DNA of 48,705 nucleotides from a virus. Each line of letters opens with the position of its first letter. Positions within the stretch are counted from its first letter, which is position 1. Position numbers and translations under genes: made by a program. The notes under the pieces were generated by a model that saw only the letters and a program-made list of their open reading frames with translations, did no database searches and was not told the origin of the DNA. Shown one piece after another: positions 29,047 through 37,713 of this stretch. Location of the stretch: positions 1-48,705 of IMG/VR virus record IMGVR_UViG_3300025849_000057; one strand, 5' to 3'.

Positions 29047-31098
29047 TTAAAAATCAAATGTGAACTTTACTTTTTCTCGTCTATCTACTTGTCTTGTGAT
29101 TGGAGAAAAATCTATGAAGTGTAGTAGTTCTCCACTATACGGACTATATTTTCCATATGTTATTGTACTAAAGCTATTTATAGTTATTACTGAAGTGGGG
29201 GCAGAAGAACTATACTCTGATGAATGAACATATACTTTTCCTGGCATAAAGGTATTTTTAAAATCGCCGCTATAATTAGAAACGCTTATGATTGTATCGC
29301 CTGTTGCATTTCCTGAGCCATCGAGCTTCAGCTTTGTCTCGTGAATTTTACCTCTAACTATCTCATCATCATTACTAAAAGAATCATACTGTGTTACATC
29401 TATACTGACAGAAACTTTTCCGTCAAAGTCTGATTGAACAGAACTGCCATTAAAAGTAAAAGTTTTACCTGAAACAGGTGTACCAGATAATCCTAAACTT
29501 TGCCACTCTGATACTTGCATTGTGCCTAAATCAGAAATTACATATTCTGACCCATTGAGCATATTTTGAACTGGAATAGTTCTAACATACTGCTCTAAGA
29601 ACTTATCTTGAGTCGCTCCAACAGCATTGGCTGTGGTCACTATAATATTAATTCTGTTGTCAAACTCCACTGGAGAAGTAGAGTCGGTGAACGTAGGATT
29701 CTTAACTAGTCCTACCTGAGTGTATGTATTAGAGTCCGGTATTTGATCAGATTCTCCACTGAAGTTAGCTACGATAGCTAGACGACTAGTTGCCAGTTCT
29801 GTTCTAGTATTAGATCCATGTCCTTCTCCGGGAGAGACTATTACTCTAAGCACTGCAGGATTATTCTTTCCAGAATCCTCTTTAAGCGGTGGTGGATAAG
29901 CAACATATGCTTTAGCAAACCGATAGCTATTTCCCTTAGATTCAAATCCTATTCTAGCTAATGTGCCAAACTGATCCAGTATTCCGTAAGCCTTAGCTGA
30001 ATATGATCCCAGACTAGATGCCGATACAATTATTTTAGGCACTAATTGGTGCAACTGATTAGAGTCGATAACGTCAGTGCCTAAAGTGTCTACAGTTAAA
30101 GTAATTTGATTAGCAGGCACATCTGAAGAAGAGGCTGATACATTATACAGTTTTCCAGTTGCAGAGTTTCTTAAGTACATATCCTTATACGCATTAACAC
30201 TATCGTAGAGTTGTCTACCAGGTTTAGATGTAGCCTGAACAACCACTACTTTTTTACCGACAAGAGATCCTTCAGCTTCTGGATTTACTATACTGACATC
30301 TGATCCGTTATCTATATTGGTAGCATTTCCAAACAAGAACTGACTGAACTGTGCCGGAAGAGCATCTTCAATAACTATCTGAGATATGTCTGATTTTGCA
30401 TTAGCAACAACATCTTTGTTGCCATATATACCGGGTTCTGGCTCAGGAACAGGCAAGCTTCCAGTTGAACGATATGTATTAGCTTCTGAAGACGATACTG
30501 TGAACATATAGTGCCAAACATATCTATCTGCAACCTGAACTATTTGATAATTAGTAGAATCTATTTCTGTGGGTAGAGACGCAGTTGATGGATTCCCACC
30601 ATTGTTCTCTATACACTTGTATACTAGATAATCTCCATTATCAGCCGCAACAGTGACTATGGTGTTTTGTGTTTCAATATCTTTAGAATCATCGAATGCA
30701 TCGTAAACTGTTCCTGTTACCCACTGATTCTCATAGAACATATAACGTGCAACAGAAGAATTAACTTTTACTCCAAACAAAACCTTTCTAAGAAAATCTC
30801 TTTTTGAACTTTGTGTATTACTAATAGCAGTTGGTCCAGAAGCTTCACTAGAACTTAAAGCTGTGGATGCCATTATGTAGTAATTAGACTCAGGTCTTAA
30901 TGCCGTAAGCTGATCTGTCACAAATGATTGTATTGTGGTCTTATCATTAGACGATATGGTCAAGTCATTATTTTCACCATCAAATGCGTCTAACTGAATT
31001 AGAAAGTTAGAACTCAGAGTACTATTCTGATTTTCAAATGACTTAAACAACTCTTTGGTCGTCTCAATCTTAAAGTTTTCTGTTATAATTTTTGCCAT
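29047..31098 (-). CDS. 8: Baseplate wedge protein gp8
   Basis: 683-aa homologue of T4 gp8, which bridges the inner wedge (gp6/gp7) to peripheral baseplate proteins. Landmarks shared with T4 gp8 in order are Tyr/Phe-rich segments, DYLVYKCIENN (T4 WLVYRCLD) near residue 147, DRYVWHYMFTVSS (T4 GYVWEYLFEIP) near 191, then ALPAQFSQFLFG. The C-terminus, PITRQVDRREKVKFTFDF, matches T4 PPIIMAMDQTEEINILFTF. The protein is twice the length of T4 gp8 (334 aa); part of the excess is a DW module at about residues 513-562. It sits between the YHYH gene and the giant gene, the T4-like position after gene 7. Confidence 0.85.
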   Translation of the reverse strand: MAKIITENFKIETTKELFKSFENQNSTLSSNFLIQLDAFDGENNDLTISSNDKTTIQSFVTDQLTALRPESNYYIMASTALSSSEASGPTAISNTQSSKRDFLRKVLFGVKVNSSVARYMFYENQWVTGTVYDAFDDSKDIETQNTIVTVAADNGDYLVYKCIENNGGNPSTASLPTEIDSTNYQIVQVADRYVWHYMFTVSSSEANTYRSTGSLPVPEPEPGIYGNKDVVANAKSDISQIVIEDALPAQFSQFLFGNATNIDNGSDVSIVNPEAEGSLVGKKVVVVQATSKPGRQLYDSVNAYKDMYLRNSATGKLYNVSASSSDVPANQITLTVDTLGTDVIDSNQLHQLVPKIIVSASSLGSYSAKAYGILDQFGTLARIGFESKGNSYRFAKAYVAYPPPLKEDSGKNNPAVLRVIVSPGEGHGSNTRTELATSRLAIVANFSGESDQIPDSNTYTQVGLVKNPTFTDSTSPVEFDNRINIIVTTANAVGATQDKFLEQYVRTIPVQNMLNGSEYVISDLGTMQVSEWQSLGLSGTPVSGKTFTFNGSSVQSDFDGKVSVSIDVTQYDSFSNDDEIVRGKIHETKLKLDGSGNATGDTIISVSNYSGDFKNTFMPGKVYVHSSEYSSSAPTSVITINSFSTITYGKYSPYSGELLHFIDFSPITRQVDRREKVKFTFDF
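29411..29562 (-). repeat. DW module copy H (in gp8)
   Basis: Encodes NGSEYVISDLGTMQVSEWQS, then LG ... SGKTFTFNGSS ... DGKV. E replaces D before W. Confidence 0.65.
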
Positions 31099-31116
31099 TA
31101 GTTCTATCCGTTTATA

Positions 31117-32016
31117 TTAAAGAAGCACTCGTTGTTGTTTAGTGCTAGGTCCTATTATGTATGGATATTCTGGATCAACTATTCCAGAATCCGAAAAAGT
31201 TAGAAAGTATGCATAAGTTCCTTGCTTATAGTCAGGAGTTATACAAAATCTTCCGTTATGTGAATCTAATGTTCCTGTTGTTAAATCGAATACATAATCT
31301 TGCACAAATGATCCATTAGACACCTGAGAGAATGGAGGTCTACCAGGCAATATATTGGTTGGGCTTCTTAGCTCATAAGAGCTCCTCATTCTTACAACAG
31401 AACTAGTGGGATCAAGAGGATTACTGAAGCCATAAGGTCCGTATATAGGATAACCATCAAATGCCCATCCTACAATTCTAGAATGGCCCGTTGTATAGTC
31501 TGTTCCATTATGATTCAGTGTGCCGTGTCTAAGTCTATCTAAGTTAGTATTACCAAAAGCTCCTGTTGCTGAGTAATATGTGCTAGAATCTACGAATCCG
31601 GATGAAGCCATACCTTTTGTGTGAAAGTTTCCTGTTCTATATCTATATTCTCCTGATATATCATCTGCTTTACCGCCACAAGGATCAAGAGGAAAGTTTG
31701 TCGAAAATCCACTGAATCCCATATCCCAGTTATATCCGTTAGGAGCAATCGATGATGATGATGGCAGAGAACTACCACTTGCCGCTGAACTATAGATCAC
31801 TACACCATTGGTCGTAATACCTATAGGCAGTGAGGGATTAATTGCCTCAGGCTCATCGCTATTTGTTCCAGCCCTATATGTTATATCAAAATTATGTGAC
31901 TGATCTAAGATGCTGAAGGCATCGGTAAACTCTCTTTCAGATGTTTCGTCCACAAGATTATTTCCAGCTAGTGCTGGATGCGGATCGCCATCTGATACTA
32001 TTTTTAGTTTAGCCAT
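31117..32016 (-). CDS. YHYH-domain-family structural protein
   Basis: 299-aa protein with the conserved core of the YHYH family: CGGKADDISGEYRYRTG (113-129), FDGYPIYGPYGF (186-197), LDSHNGRFCITPDYKQGTYA (250-269) and EYPYIIG (283-289). Proteins of this family are found in the structural regions of cyanophages; their function is unsettled. The namesake Tyr-His-Tyr-His is YRYR here (124-127), and the second Y.Y site is YAYF, so a metal site based on those histidines is unlikely. It lies between gp8 and the gp7-like gene and is probably a virion component. Gaps of 18 and 6 bases separate it from its neighbours. Confidence 0.85.
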   Translation of the reverse strand: MAKLKIVSDGDPHPALAGNNLVDETSEREFTDAFSILDQSHNFDITYRAGTNSDEPEAINPSLPIGITTNGVVIYSSAASGSSLPSSSSIAPNGYNWDMGFSGFSTNFPLDPCGGKADDISGEYRYRTGNFHTKGMASSGFVDSSTYYSATGAFGNTNLDRLRHGTLNHNGTDYTTGHSRIVGWAFDGYPIYGPYGFSNPLDPTSSVVRMRSSYELRSPTNILPGRPPFSQVSNGSFVQDYVFDLTTGTLDSHNGRFCITPDYKQGTYAYFLTFSDSGIVDPEYPYIIGPSTKQQRVLL

Positions 32017-32022
32017 TTATAA

Positions 32023-35000
32023 TTAACCGGTAGTCGTGTCTTCTGTAGAGAGGCTTGCATGAAGATTGTCATCATCTTGAGTCAGATAATCGTCACCGTT
32101 TGTAGTCTGTAATTGCCCTGATTGAATATTGAAGAATGTGAACTCTATCTCTAAGCCGCTGTCTACACTGCTATCACTATTTATGAGAGGCGTACTGAAC
32201 CTTTTTGTACCAGCAACGGCGACAGTTTGATCAAGTAGTTCGTTATATTTAGACGGATCTACGATAGAAGATATGTCATAAGAATACTCTTGATAGTAAT
32301 CGTTATCATGTATTCTTTTACTATCTTCACTTAAGAAAGATGTTTTTGATCTCCATCTTCCTTCTGTCTTACCTTGAGTAAGCGTTCTAATATCAGCAGT
32401 CGCTATTTTTTTATTGTACGATGCACTTGTAGGTTCTAAGTTGATTATGTCAACTTCTTCTTCGTCTGAAAACTTATAGCCAGACTTAACAATATTCACA
32501 TCCACAAGTTGTCCTGCCTGATACAATGCATCTCCGACAATCTTAGCATTAGCGCCCATTGGCAAAGAAGACTCGTCTACTCGAAAAGACGTAATGTTCT
32601 TATCTGAGCCTTTAATTGAGATGGGTAAAGAAGTGTCTATTAAATAGAAACTCATAGGTCTAAAGTAAAAGTCATTACCCTCTCTTCTGATGAATTTTAT
32701 TTTAGCATCATACTCTTGAGTTGTAACTAGATCGAATGTGGTTGTACTAGAGCCAGCCGAAGCAGGCATAGATTCTACAGTAGCTTCAGATAATCCGTTA
32801 ACTGTATCTATGTCTATTCCAGGCAAAGTCAATCTTTGAGTCACTAAGTCACCTTCTCTCAAGAAGAAGTTGACGTTATCGAATCTTAATATCATGTCCT
32901 TTTTATTGAACTTAGAAACTATCTCATTAACTACTCGAACATTAACATCGCTAGTATAGTTGCTTCCTGGATTATCACGCTCAATCTCAGATATAGATCC
33001 CAATGTGAGTGTGATAGGATCAAAAGCATCTTCTATCGTAGTAGTTAGATTCTCTGCGTCAGGACCACTCATACCATAATCACTATCCTGAAATGTTACA
33101 CGAGAAAACTCGCCTATCTGATCAGCTATAAGTGTAACTCTCTCTTGATTATCAACATTACCTATAGTGAAAGAAGCGGAATCATTTTTCTCACCAAGAG
33201 CAGTTATCTGTAATATTTTAGATGTGTCTCCATTGACGATCACATCAAACTCAGCAAGATTTAGTGTTGACGGAATACTGTACGGACTAGCTATTGTGTC
33301 AGTAAACAGTGTGTTGGTCGTATTGTCAGAAATAACGAATCTAGAGTATGCTTTAAACCTGGTCAATAAGTACATTAATCTAGAGAAACTTAACTTGCCC
33401 TTATTATCAAGAACTTTAGTATTGGTGTAGCCAGCGGTTATATCCGAAACATTCTTAACAACAAAATCTTCACCAATTGCGCCATATTTTGCACCCAGAA
33501 TAATCCATTGTGATGAAGGCATATTTCCTAGATTCTCTATGGTTACATAGTCTCCATCTGAAACTTGATAAGCAGTCTTTCCTGTAGCCAGGACATCAAG
33601 ATGGTTGGCTAGAGCAGGTAGAGGATTAAATGCTGGCCACCTTTCTGCTGTTTGATCGTTTGATCCGAAGTAAGGCCAGAACTCGCCATCTTCAGGAAGA
33701 ACAACATCAGATCCTGTGATAGTCATAGGAATATTCTCAAATGAGAATGATAGTGCTAGATAATTTTGTGTACGGTCTCGTTGATTTGGTGGAACTGCTA
33801 TAATATATTCTGTAGACGTTCCATTACCGGTAATTACTGTATCACGAGAAACTGCATTTAGGCTGCCAGAGGCATTAGATGCCACTGTAACTCTTACTAT
33901 CTGTATGCCTGTAAAACTAGCTGTAAGTCTAATAAAGTTATATGATCCTCCACTAGCTGCCTGTGTCGATGCTTCCGTCTGATCATTAGGGTTAGTGCTT
34001 CCGGCTCCGAGCCACAATGGATAAGAGCTAATAGCGGTGTTCACAAAACGAGCAGAGTGGCTACCACCACCTGATATCGCTGTAAACACGTCACCAACTT
34101 TTGTGGCATTCCCTACGACAGTATCGAAGTTAGCAGTAAAGTTATTAGCAGGTACAGGATCTTCTGTTGTCGTGTTAGAAGCGAGTACGAACTGATACAA
34201 TAGACGAAGGCTATCACCATCGAAAGAATTTCCACTATTAGAAAAATCATATGCTTTGAAGCCAGATACTTCTTGTATGAACTTTGAGAAGTACGGCTCT
34301 GCGTATTGTGATGGAGGCACATTTACGAAACTGCCTAGAGCCACGTTGTAATAAGTATCTACTAGTACGTTTCGAAAGAATCCAGGATTAATAGGCGAAT
34401 CATATGAAGCCGCAAGAAAATCAAAAAATTCAGTGGGTGTATTCTTACTAGTCTTAACAAATAGTAGAGGATGATTATACGCAATGACTTCTGCTGAACC
34501 AGTGACACCGTATATTGTCTGACCAGCGGCACCAAAATTGCTATGTCTTATCGTTGAACCACCTGCTGTGATAACATCTCCGGGTCTCAATGACAGTGTA
34601 TTATCTGACTTAACAATGAATACGTGGTTACTTATTCCGACTTCATTCTCAACACTAGCAGATCCCGGCAATACATATCCAAATCCACCATCTTCAATGC
34701 TGAATTCAATTTGACCAGTCTCTGTAGTAGAAGTCTTTGTAATTACTCCCTCTGCATCAACTCCTTGAAGAGAAGAACGAATAGAAACTTTTTCGCCAAC
34801 TTTCTGACCTGGAGTTCTGTTACCGCTTTTAACAATAACATCACTGATCGATCCTGATATCAGTTTACCGACATTATTAAGTACGTCTCTTCCTTGAGCG
34901 TCTTGGCTGACAATCGTGATAGAGTCATCTGCTGAAAACTCGCCAGTAAGATTAGAAAGATATGCAACAGGAGTTAAGGCGCCCGAAAAGTTAACGAAGA

Positions 35001-35505
35001 TAATATCATCAACAAAAGCACTTGCTAGAGATAGATCACCAACTATTCTATCACCTCTTCTGATAACATAATCGTCTACATTATAAACAGACTTTAGTTC
35101 TAGATAAGTATCACCGCCCCAAACAGAATCGGATGCTCGTAGAATAGAAGTACTAGGATAGAAGACTTCGATCTCTTCATCAAAGAACATCTTGAACAGT
35201 AATCGAACACTCTCTTCGGTGCCCTTTCTCTTATAAACATCAAGAATATGTTTAACAATGAATCTTATATCGACTTGAGTGTCTATAGGAAGATCAGCTA
35301 GATACTTCTTCTTGTAATAGATAAGAAACGTAGATAGTGTCGTATCGATATCTCGAAGCTTAGGCACATTACGATCCATCTTTTCATCAAGATGCTTATA
35401 ATATGATTCAATAAAGCCTATGAGAAATTCGCTATTCTCTTTATAGACATCAGGAAACTGACTAAAAATTTCTGAATGTATATTGTCTCTCACGTTGACT
35501 GACAT
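32023..35505 (-). CDS. Baseplate wedge protein, gp7-like (P2 gpI-like N-terminus)
   Basis: 1160-aa protein. The N-terminal 130 residues (FPDVYKENSEFLIGFIESYY, RDIDTTLSTFLIYYKKKYL, DVYKRKGTEESVRLLFKMFF) are helical and of the type found in tail-protein-I-like wedge proteins, including the KGT motif. Position directly after gp6 is that of T4 gene 7 and P2 gene I, and the length is near that of T4 gp7 (1032 aa). The remainder is a long series of beta-rich segments, with a DW module at about residues 648-699. gp7 joins gp6/gp53/gp25 in the wedge. The assignment rests on synteny and the N-terminus. The start is three bases after gene 6 ends. Confidence 0.75.
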   Translation of the reverse strand: MSVNVRDNIHSEIFSQFPDVYKENSEFLIGFIESYYKHLDEKMDRNVPKLRDIDTTLSTFLIYYKKKYLADLPIDTQVDIRFIVKHILDVYKRKGTEESVRLLFKMFFDEEIEVFYPSTSILRASDSVWGGDTYLELKSVYNVDDYVIRRGDRIVGDLSLASAFVDDIIFVNFSGALTPVAYLSNLTGEFSADDSITIVSQDAQGRDVLNNVGKLISGSISDVIVKSGNRTPGQKVGEKVSIRSSLQGVDAEGVITKTSTTETGQIEFSIEDGGFGYVLPGSASVENEVGISNHVFIVKSDNTLSLRPGDVITAGGSTIRHSNFGAAGQTIYGVTGSAEVIAYNHPLLFVKTSKNTPTEFFDFLAASYDSPINPGFFRNVLVDTYYNVALGSFVNVPPSQYAEPYFSKFIQEVSGFKAYDFSNSGNSFDGDSLRLLYQFVLASNTTTEDPVPANNFTANFDTVVGNATKVGDVFTAISGGGSHSARFVNTAISSYPLWLGAGSTNPNDQTEASTQAASGGSYNFIRLTASFTGIQIVRVTVASNASGSLNAVSRDTVITGNGTSTEYIIAVPPNQRDRTQNYLALSFSFENIPMTITGSDVVLPEDGEFWPYFGSNDQTAERWPAFNPLPALANHLDVLATGKTAYQVSDGDYVTIENLGNMPSSQWIILGAKYGAIGEDFVVKNVSDITAGYTNTKVLDNKGKLSFSRLMYLLTRFKAYSRFVISDNTTNTLFTDTIASPYSIPSTLNLAEFDVIVNGDTSKILQITALGEKNDSASFTIGNVDNQERVTLIADQIGEFSRVTFQDSDYGMSGPDAENLTTTIEDAFDPITLTLGSISEIERDNPGSNYTSDVNVRVVNEIVSKFNKKDMILRFDNVNFFLREGDLVTQRLTLPGIDIDTVNGLSEATVESMPASAGSSTTTFDLVTTQEYDAKIKFIRREGNDFYFRPMSFYLIDTSLPISIKGSDKNITSFRVDESSLPMGANAKIVGDALYQAGQLVDVNIVKSGYKFSDEEEVDIINLEPTSASYNKKIATADIRTLTQGKTEGRWRSKTSFLSEDSKRIHDNDYYQEYSYDISSIVDPSKYNELLDQTVAVAGTKRFSTPLINSDSSVDSGLEIEFTFFNIQSGQLQTTNGDDYLTQDDDNLHASLSTEDTTTG
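33410..33564 (-). repeat. DW module copy I (in gp7-like protein)
   Basis: Encodes DGDYVTIENLGNMPSSQW, then ILGA ... IGEDFVVKNVS. Q replaces D before W; the rest of the pattern is intact. Confidence 0.65.
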
Positions 35506-35508
35506 GAA

Positions 35509-37269
35509 TTACCCTTCTACAGTGCTTACTGATACGGTTACATCTTCACCACGAACAACAATGATTCGATCTTTAGGAGGTCTAATATCTTTATTAGTCG
35601 AAGAAGCAATAAACTTAATAGCAGTACCATCAAATGACGATACGTTTAAGTTTGATAGCTTAACAGCCCCAGTTGTATAGTCTACAGTGCCGACAATAGG
35701 CTTGAATACGCTTTGAACATCAGTGCCTGCAGTGACAAGCATAAGATTACCAAGTCCGTCATCTTTTATTGTTACAGTCGTGCTGTTGACAATAAAGTTA
35801 GATGAAGATATAGCAGGCTTAAACTCAGTGAAGCCCGTTACAGAATCAAACGGATATGGCTTAGTCAACGAAGTCTCAAAAGAGAAAGATGGCGATGCTG
35901 TCTTATTCAGTTCAGGGACATACTCAATCATAGGCTTAGCTAAGATATCAGTAGATACTATAGAAGCATCAAGTGAATCTAGATACGCTGATAGTCTTGA
36001 CTGTCTAAATGTCTTATTAAAGTCATTAAGATTAGTATCTTGGAATGCTGTAATGCCGCTTGCAACTTCACTTTGAATCTGAGCAATAGACTTATTTGTT
36101 AGATTAGCATCATAGGCCACATTAACATTTACATTAACGTACAAGAACTTAGCAACAACAAACACAGGCTCAATCGCAAGCGGAGTCTTATCTTTAAGAT
36201 AGCCTCTAAAGTTTGCAATCTCGTAATCAGCCGCACCCTCACCACCGGTTACGTCTACTGAGATGATAACTTTTCCGAATTGTGGGGGAACGACTTCATC
36301 GCCACCATATACACTAATTGCTTGAATGTTCGGAAATCTAGCACGAAGCAAAGTTTCATAGTCTCGTTTCGTGACTGCTCTTTCTTGAACTTGCAAAGCT
36401 TTCGGAGCAAAAGTTCGTATCGACTCAATGTCTTCCGCCAGAGAGCCGCCAGATGTGAGACTGTTTAGCGTTACACTGATGCTTGAAGAGCCACCAAAAG
36501 CCCCAACAGTAAGACTCGTGATACCGTTTGCTGAAGGGCCAGCAGATACTCTATATGTTGCTACAATAGAATCAGTGACAGTCGGCTGTACACCAAACTT
36601 ATTCTGGCCAAATTGTACTGAGTACTTGCCGTCATTCTCGGGCTGTAGATAGAATACTTTATCAGTTGGAGTTACCCCAAATAAATCAGCACGATATGTA
36701 TATGTCGCACCGTTCACAGTAAGCGTGAGTGATCTTGTGTCTATATTAGAGTTAGACAATACGCTATTAGTAACACTGATACTCTCAGTCAATACTCTGC
36801 CTTCATACACATCTATATTAGAAGCTTCAAATACATTAGCATTCGTTAGACTTCTCACAGCATTATATGCTTTATCTGTTATAAGTGTGTATGTCTTATT
36901 TCCGCATCGACCGATAAATGAAGTACCTTCTGGTATTGTGAAGTAGTTACTTGTGTTATTCGGATACGTGACAGCAAGAGATACTTTAGTAGATGATGAT
37001 CTACGACTCGTCGGCATATAGTTAAGTTCTTTTGCATGACTCAATACGCTATTACGTTGTGATGCTGAATCAAGAAACATCTCGGATATCATCATGTTGT
37101 AATAGTAGTTGTTATAGAACGTATTATATGATAGTACGTCTAGTAGTACATTCATGTTTGACCCTTCATAATCATAATCTTTATATCGATCTTGATTTTT
37201 TAGAAACGTCTTTAGTTCTTCTTTAGTAGCAAAGAAGTCTAAGTTTTTGACTGGCGATATATCTGTCAT
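35509..37269 (-). CDS. 6: Baseplate wedge protein gp6 (gpJ-like)
   Basis: 586-aa homologue of T4 gp6 / P2 gpJ, the ring-forming wedge protein around the hub. The N-terminus (LDFFATKEELKTFLKNQ, then DYEGSNMNVLLDVLSYNTFY and NYYYNMMISEMFLDSASQRN) is diagnostic of gp6. The baseplate-J core is visible near residues 296-335 (TKRDYETLLRARFPNIQAIS, VYGGDE, PPQFGKV). It lies two bases after gp25, as in many contractile tails, and is about 70 residues shorter than T4 gp6 (about 660 aa). It carries no DW module. Confidence 0.92.
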   Translation of the reverse strand: MTDISPVKNLDFFATKEELKTFLKNQDRYKDYDYEGSNMNVLLDVLSYNTFYNNYYYNMMISEMFLDSASQRNSVLSHAKELNYMPTSRRSSSTKVSLAVTYPNNTSNYFTIPEGTSFIGRCGNKTYTLITDKAYNAVRSLTNANVFEASNIDVYEGRVLTESISVTNSVLSNSNIDTRSLTLTVNGATYTYRADLFGVTPTDKVFYLQPENDGKYSVQFGQNKFGVQPTVTDSIVATYRVSAGPSANGITSLTVGAFGGSSSISVTLNSLTSGGSLAEDIESIRTFAPKALQVQERAVTKRDYETLLRARFPNIQAISVYGGDEVVPPQFGKVIISVDVTGGEGAADYEIANFRGYLKDKTPLAIEPVFVVAKFLYVNVNVNVAYDANLTNKSIAQIQSEVASGITAFQDTNLNDFNKTFRQSRLSAYLDSLDASIVSTDILAKPMIEYVPELNKTASPSFSFETSLTKPYPFDSVTGFTEFKPAISSSNFIVNSTTVTIKDDGLGNLMLVTAGTDVQSVFKPIVGTVDYTTGAVKLSNLNVSSFDGTAIKFIASSTNKDIRPPKDRIIVVRGEDVTVSVSTVEG

Positions 37270-37271
37270 GT

Positions 37272-37679
37272 CTATCTAACTCTCGTAAGGTCAATTGTGA
37301 GTGATGAATTTCTGTTAGTATTTATTACGCTGAATATGATCTTTACTGATACGGCATTATTATCTATATCAGAGTTAATCAAAACATCTTTGAGTTCACA
37401 TCTTGGCTCATATGTTCTAATCGTTTGTGTGATGTTCTCTTTAAGTATCAGCATAGTATTAGGATCCATATTCTCGAATAGTGAGCCACGTATGTCACAG
37501 CCGATATCTGGCTGAAACAATCTCTCGCCACGATCAGTACTCACTAGATGACGTATACTTTCTCTTACAGCATTCTCGTTAACTTTTCGTGATAAGTCTG
37601 TACGACCGGGAACTTGACCCAGATTCGAATCAAAATCAGAGAAGAATTCAGTTGTTCTTGTGCGTGGTGTGAGACTCAT
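37272..37679 (-). CDS. 25: Baseplate wedge protein gp25
   Basis: 135-aa gp25-like wedge protein, the conserved sheath-initiation component of contractile baseplates. Visible features are NAVRESIRHLVSTDRGERLF near residues 36-55, the G-C-D-I-R-G segment, and the family hallmark YEPRCEL near 90-96. The length matches T4 gp25 (132 aa). It is preceded by a perfect late promoter box at 37706-37713 and begins the gp25-6-7-8 wedge operon. GGTATAGAAAGATAAT lies upstream of its ATG. Confidence 0.93.
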   Translation of the reverse strand: MSLTPRTRTTEFFSDFDSNLGQVPGRTDLSRKVNENAVRESIRHLVSTDRGERLFQPDIGCDIRGSLFENMDPNTMLILKENITQTIRTYEPRCELKDVLINSDIDNNAVSVKIIFSVINTNRNSSLTIDLTRVR

Positions 37680-37705
37680 ATTATCTTTCTATACCTTTTA
37701 TATTG

Positions 37706-37713
37706 TATTTATA
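37706..37713 (-). promoter_or_regulatory. T4-type late promoter for gp25 and wedge genes
   Basis: The - strand reads TATAAATA, the exact T4 late consensus, 27 bases before the gp25 start. It overlaps the last codon and stop of the upstream peptidase gene. It is well placed to drive the leftward wedge genes. Confidence 0.7.
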
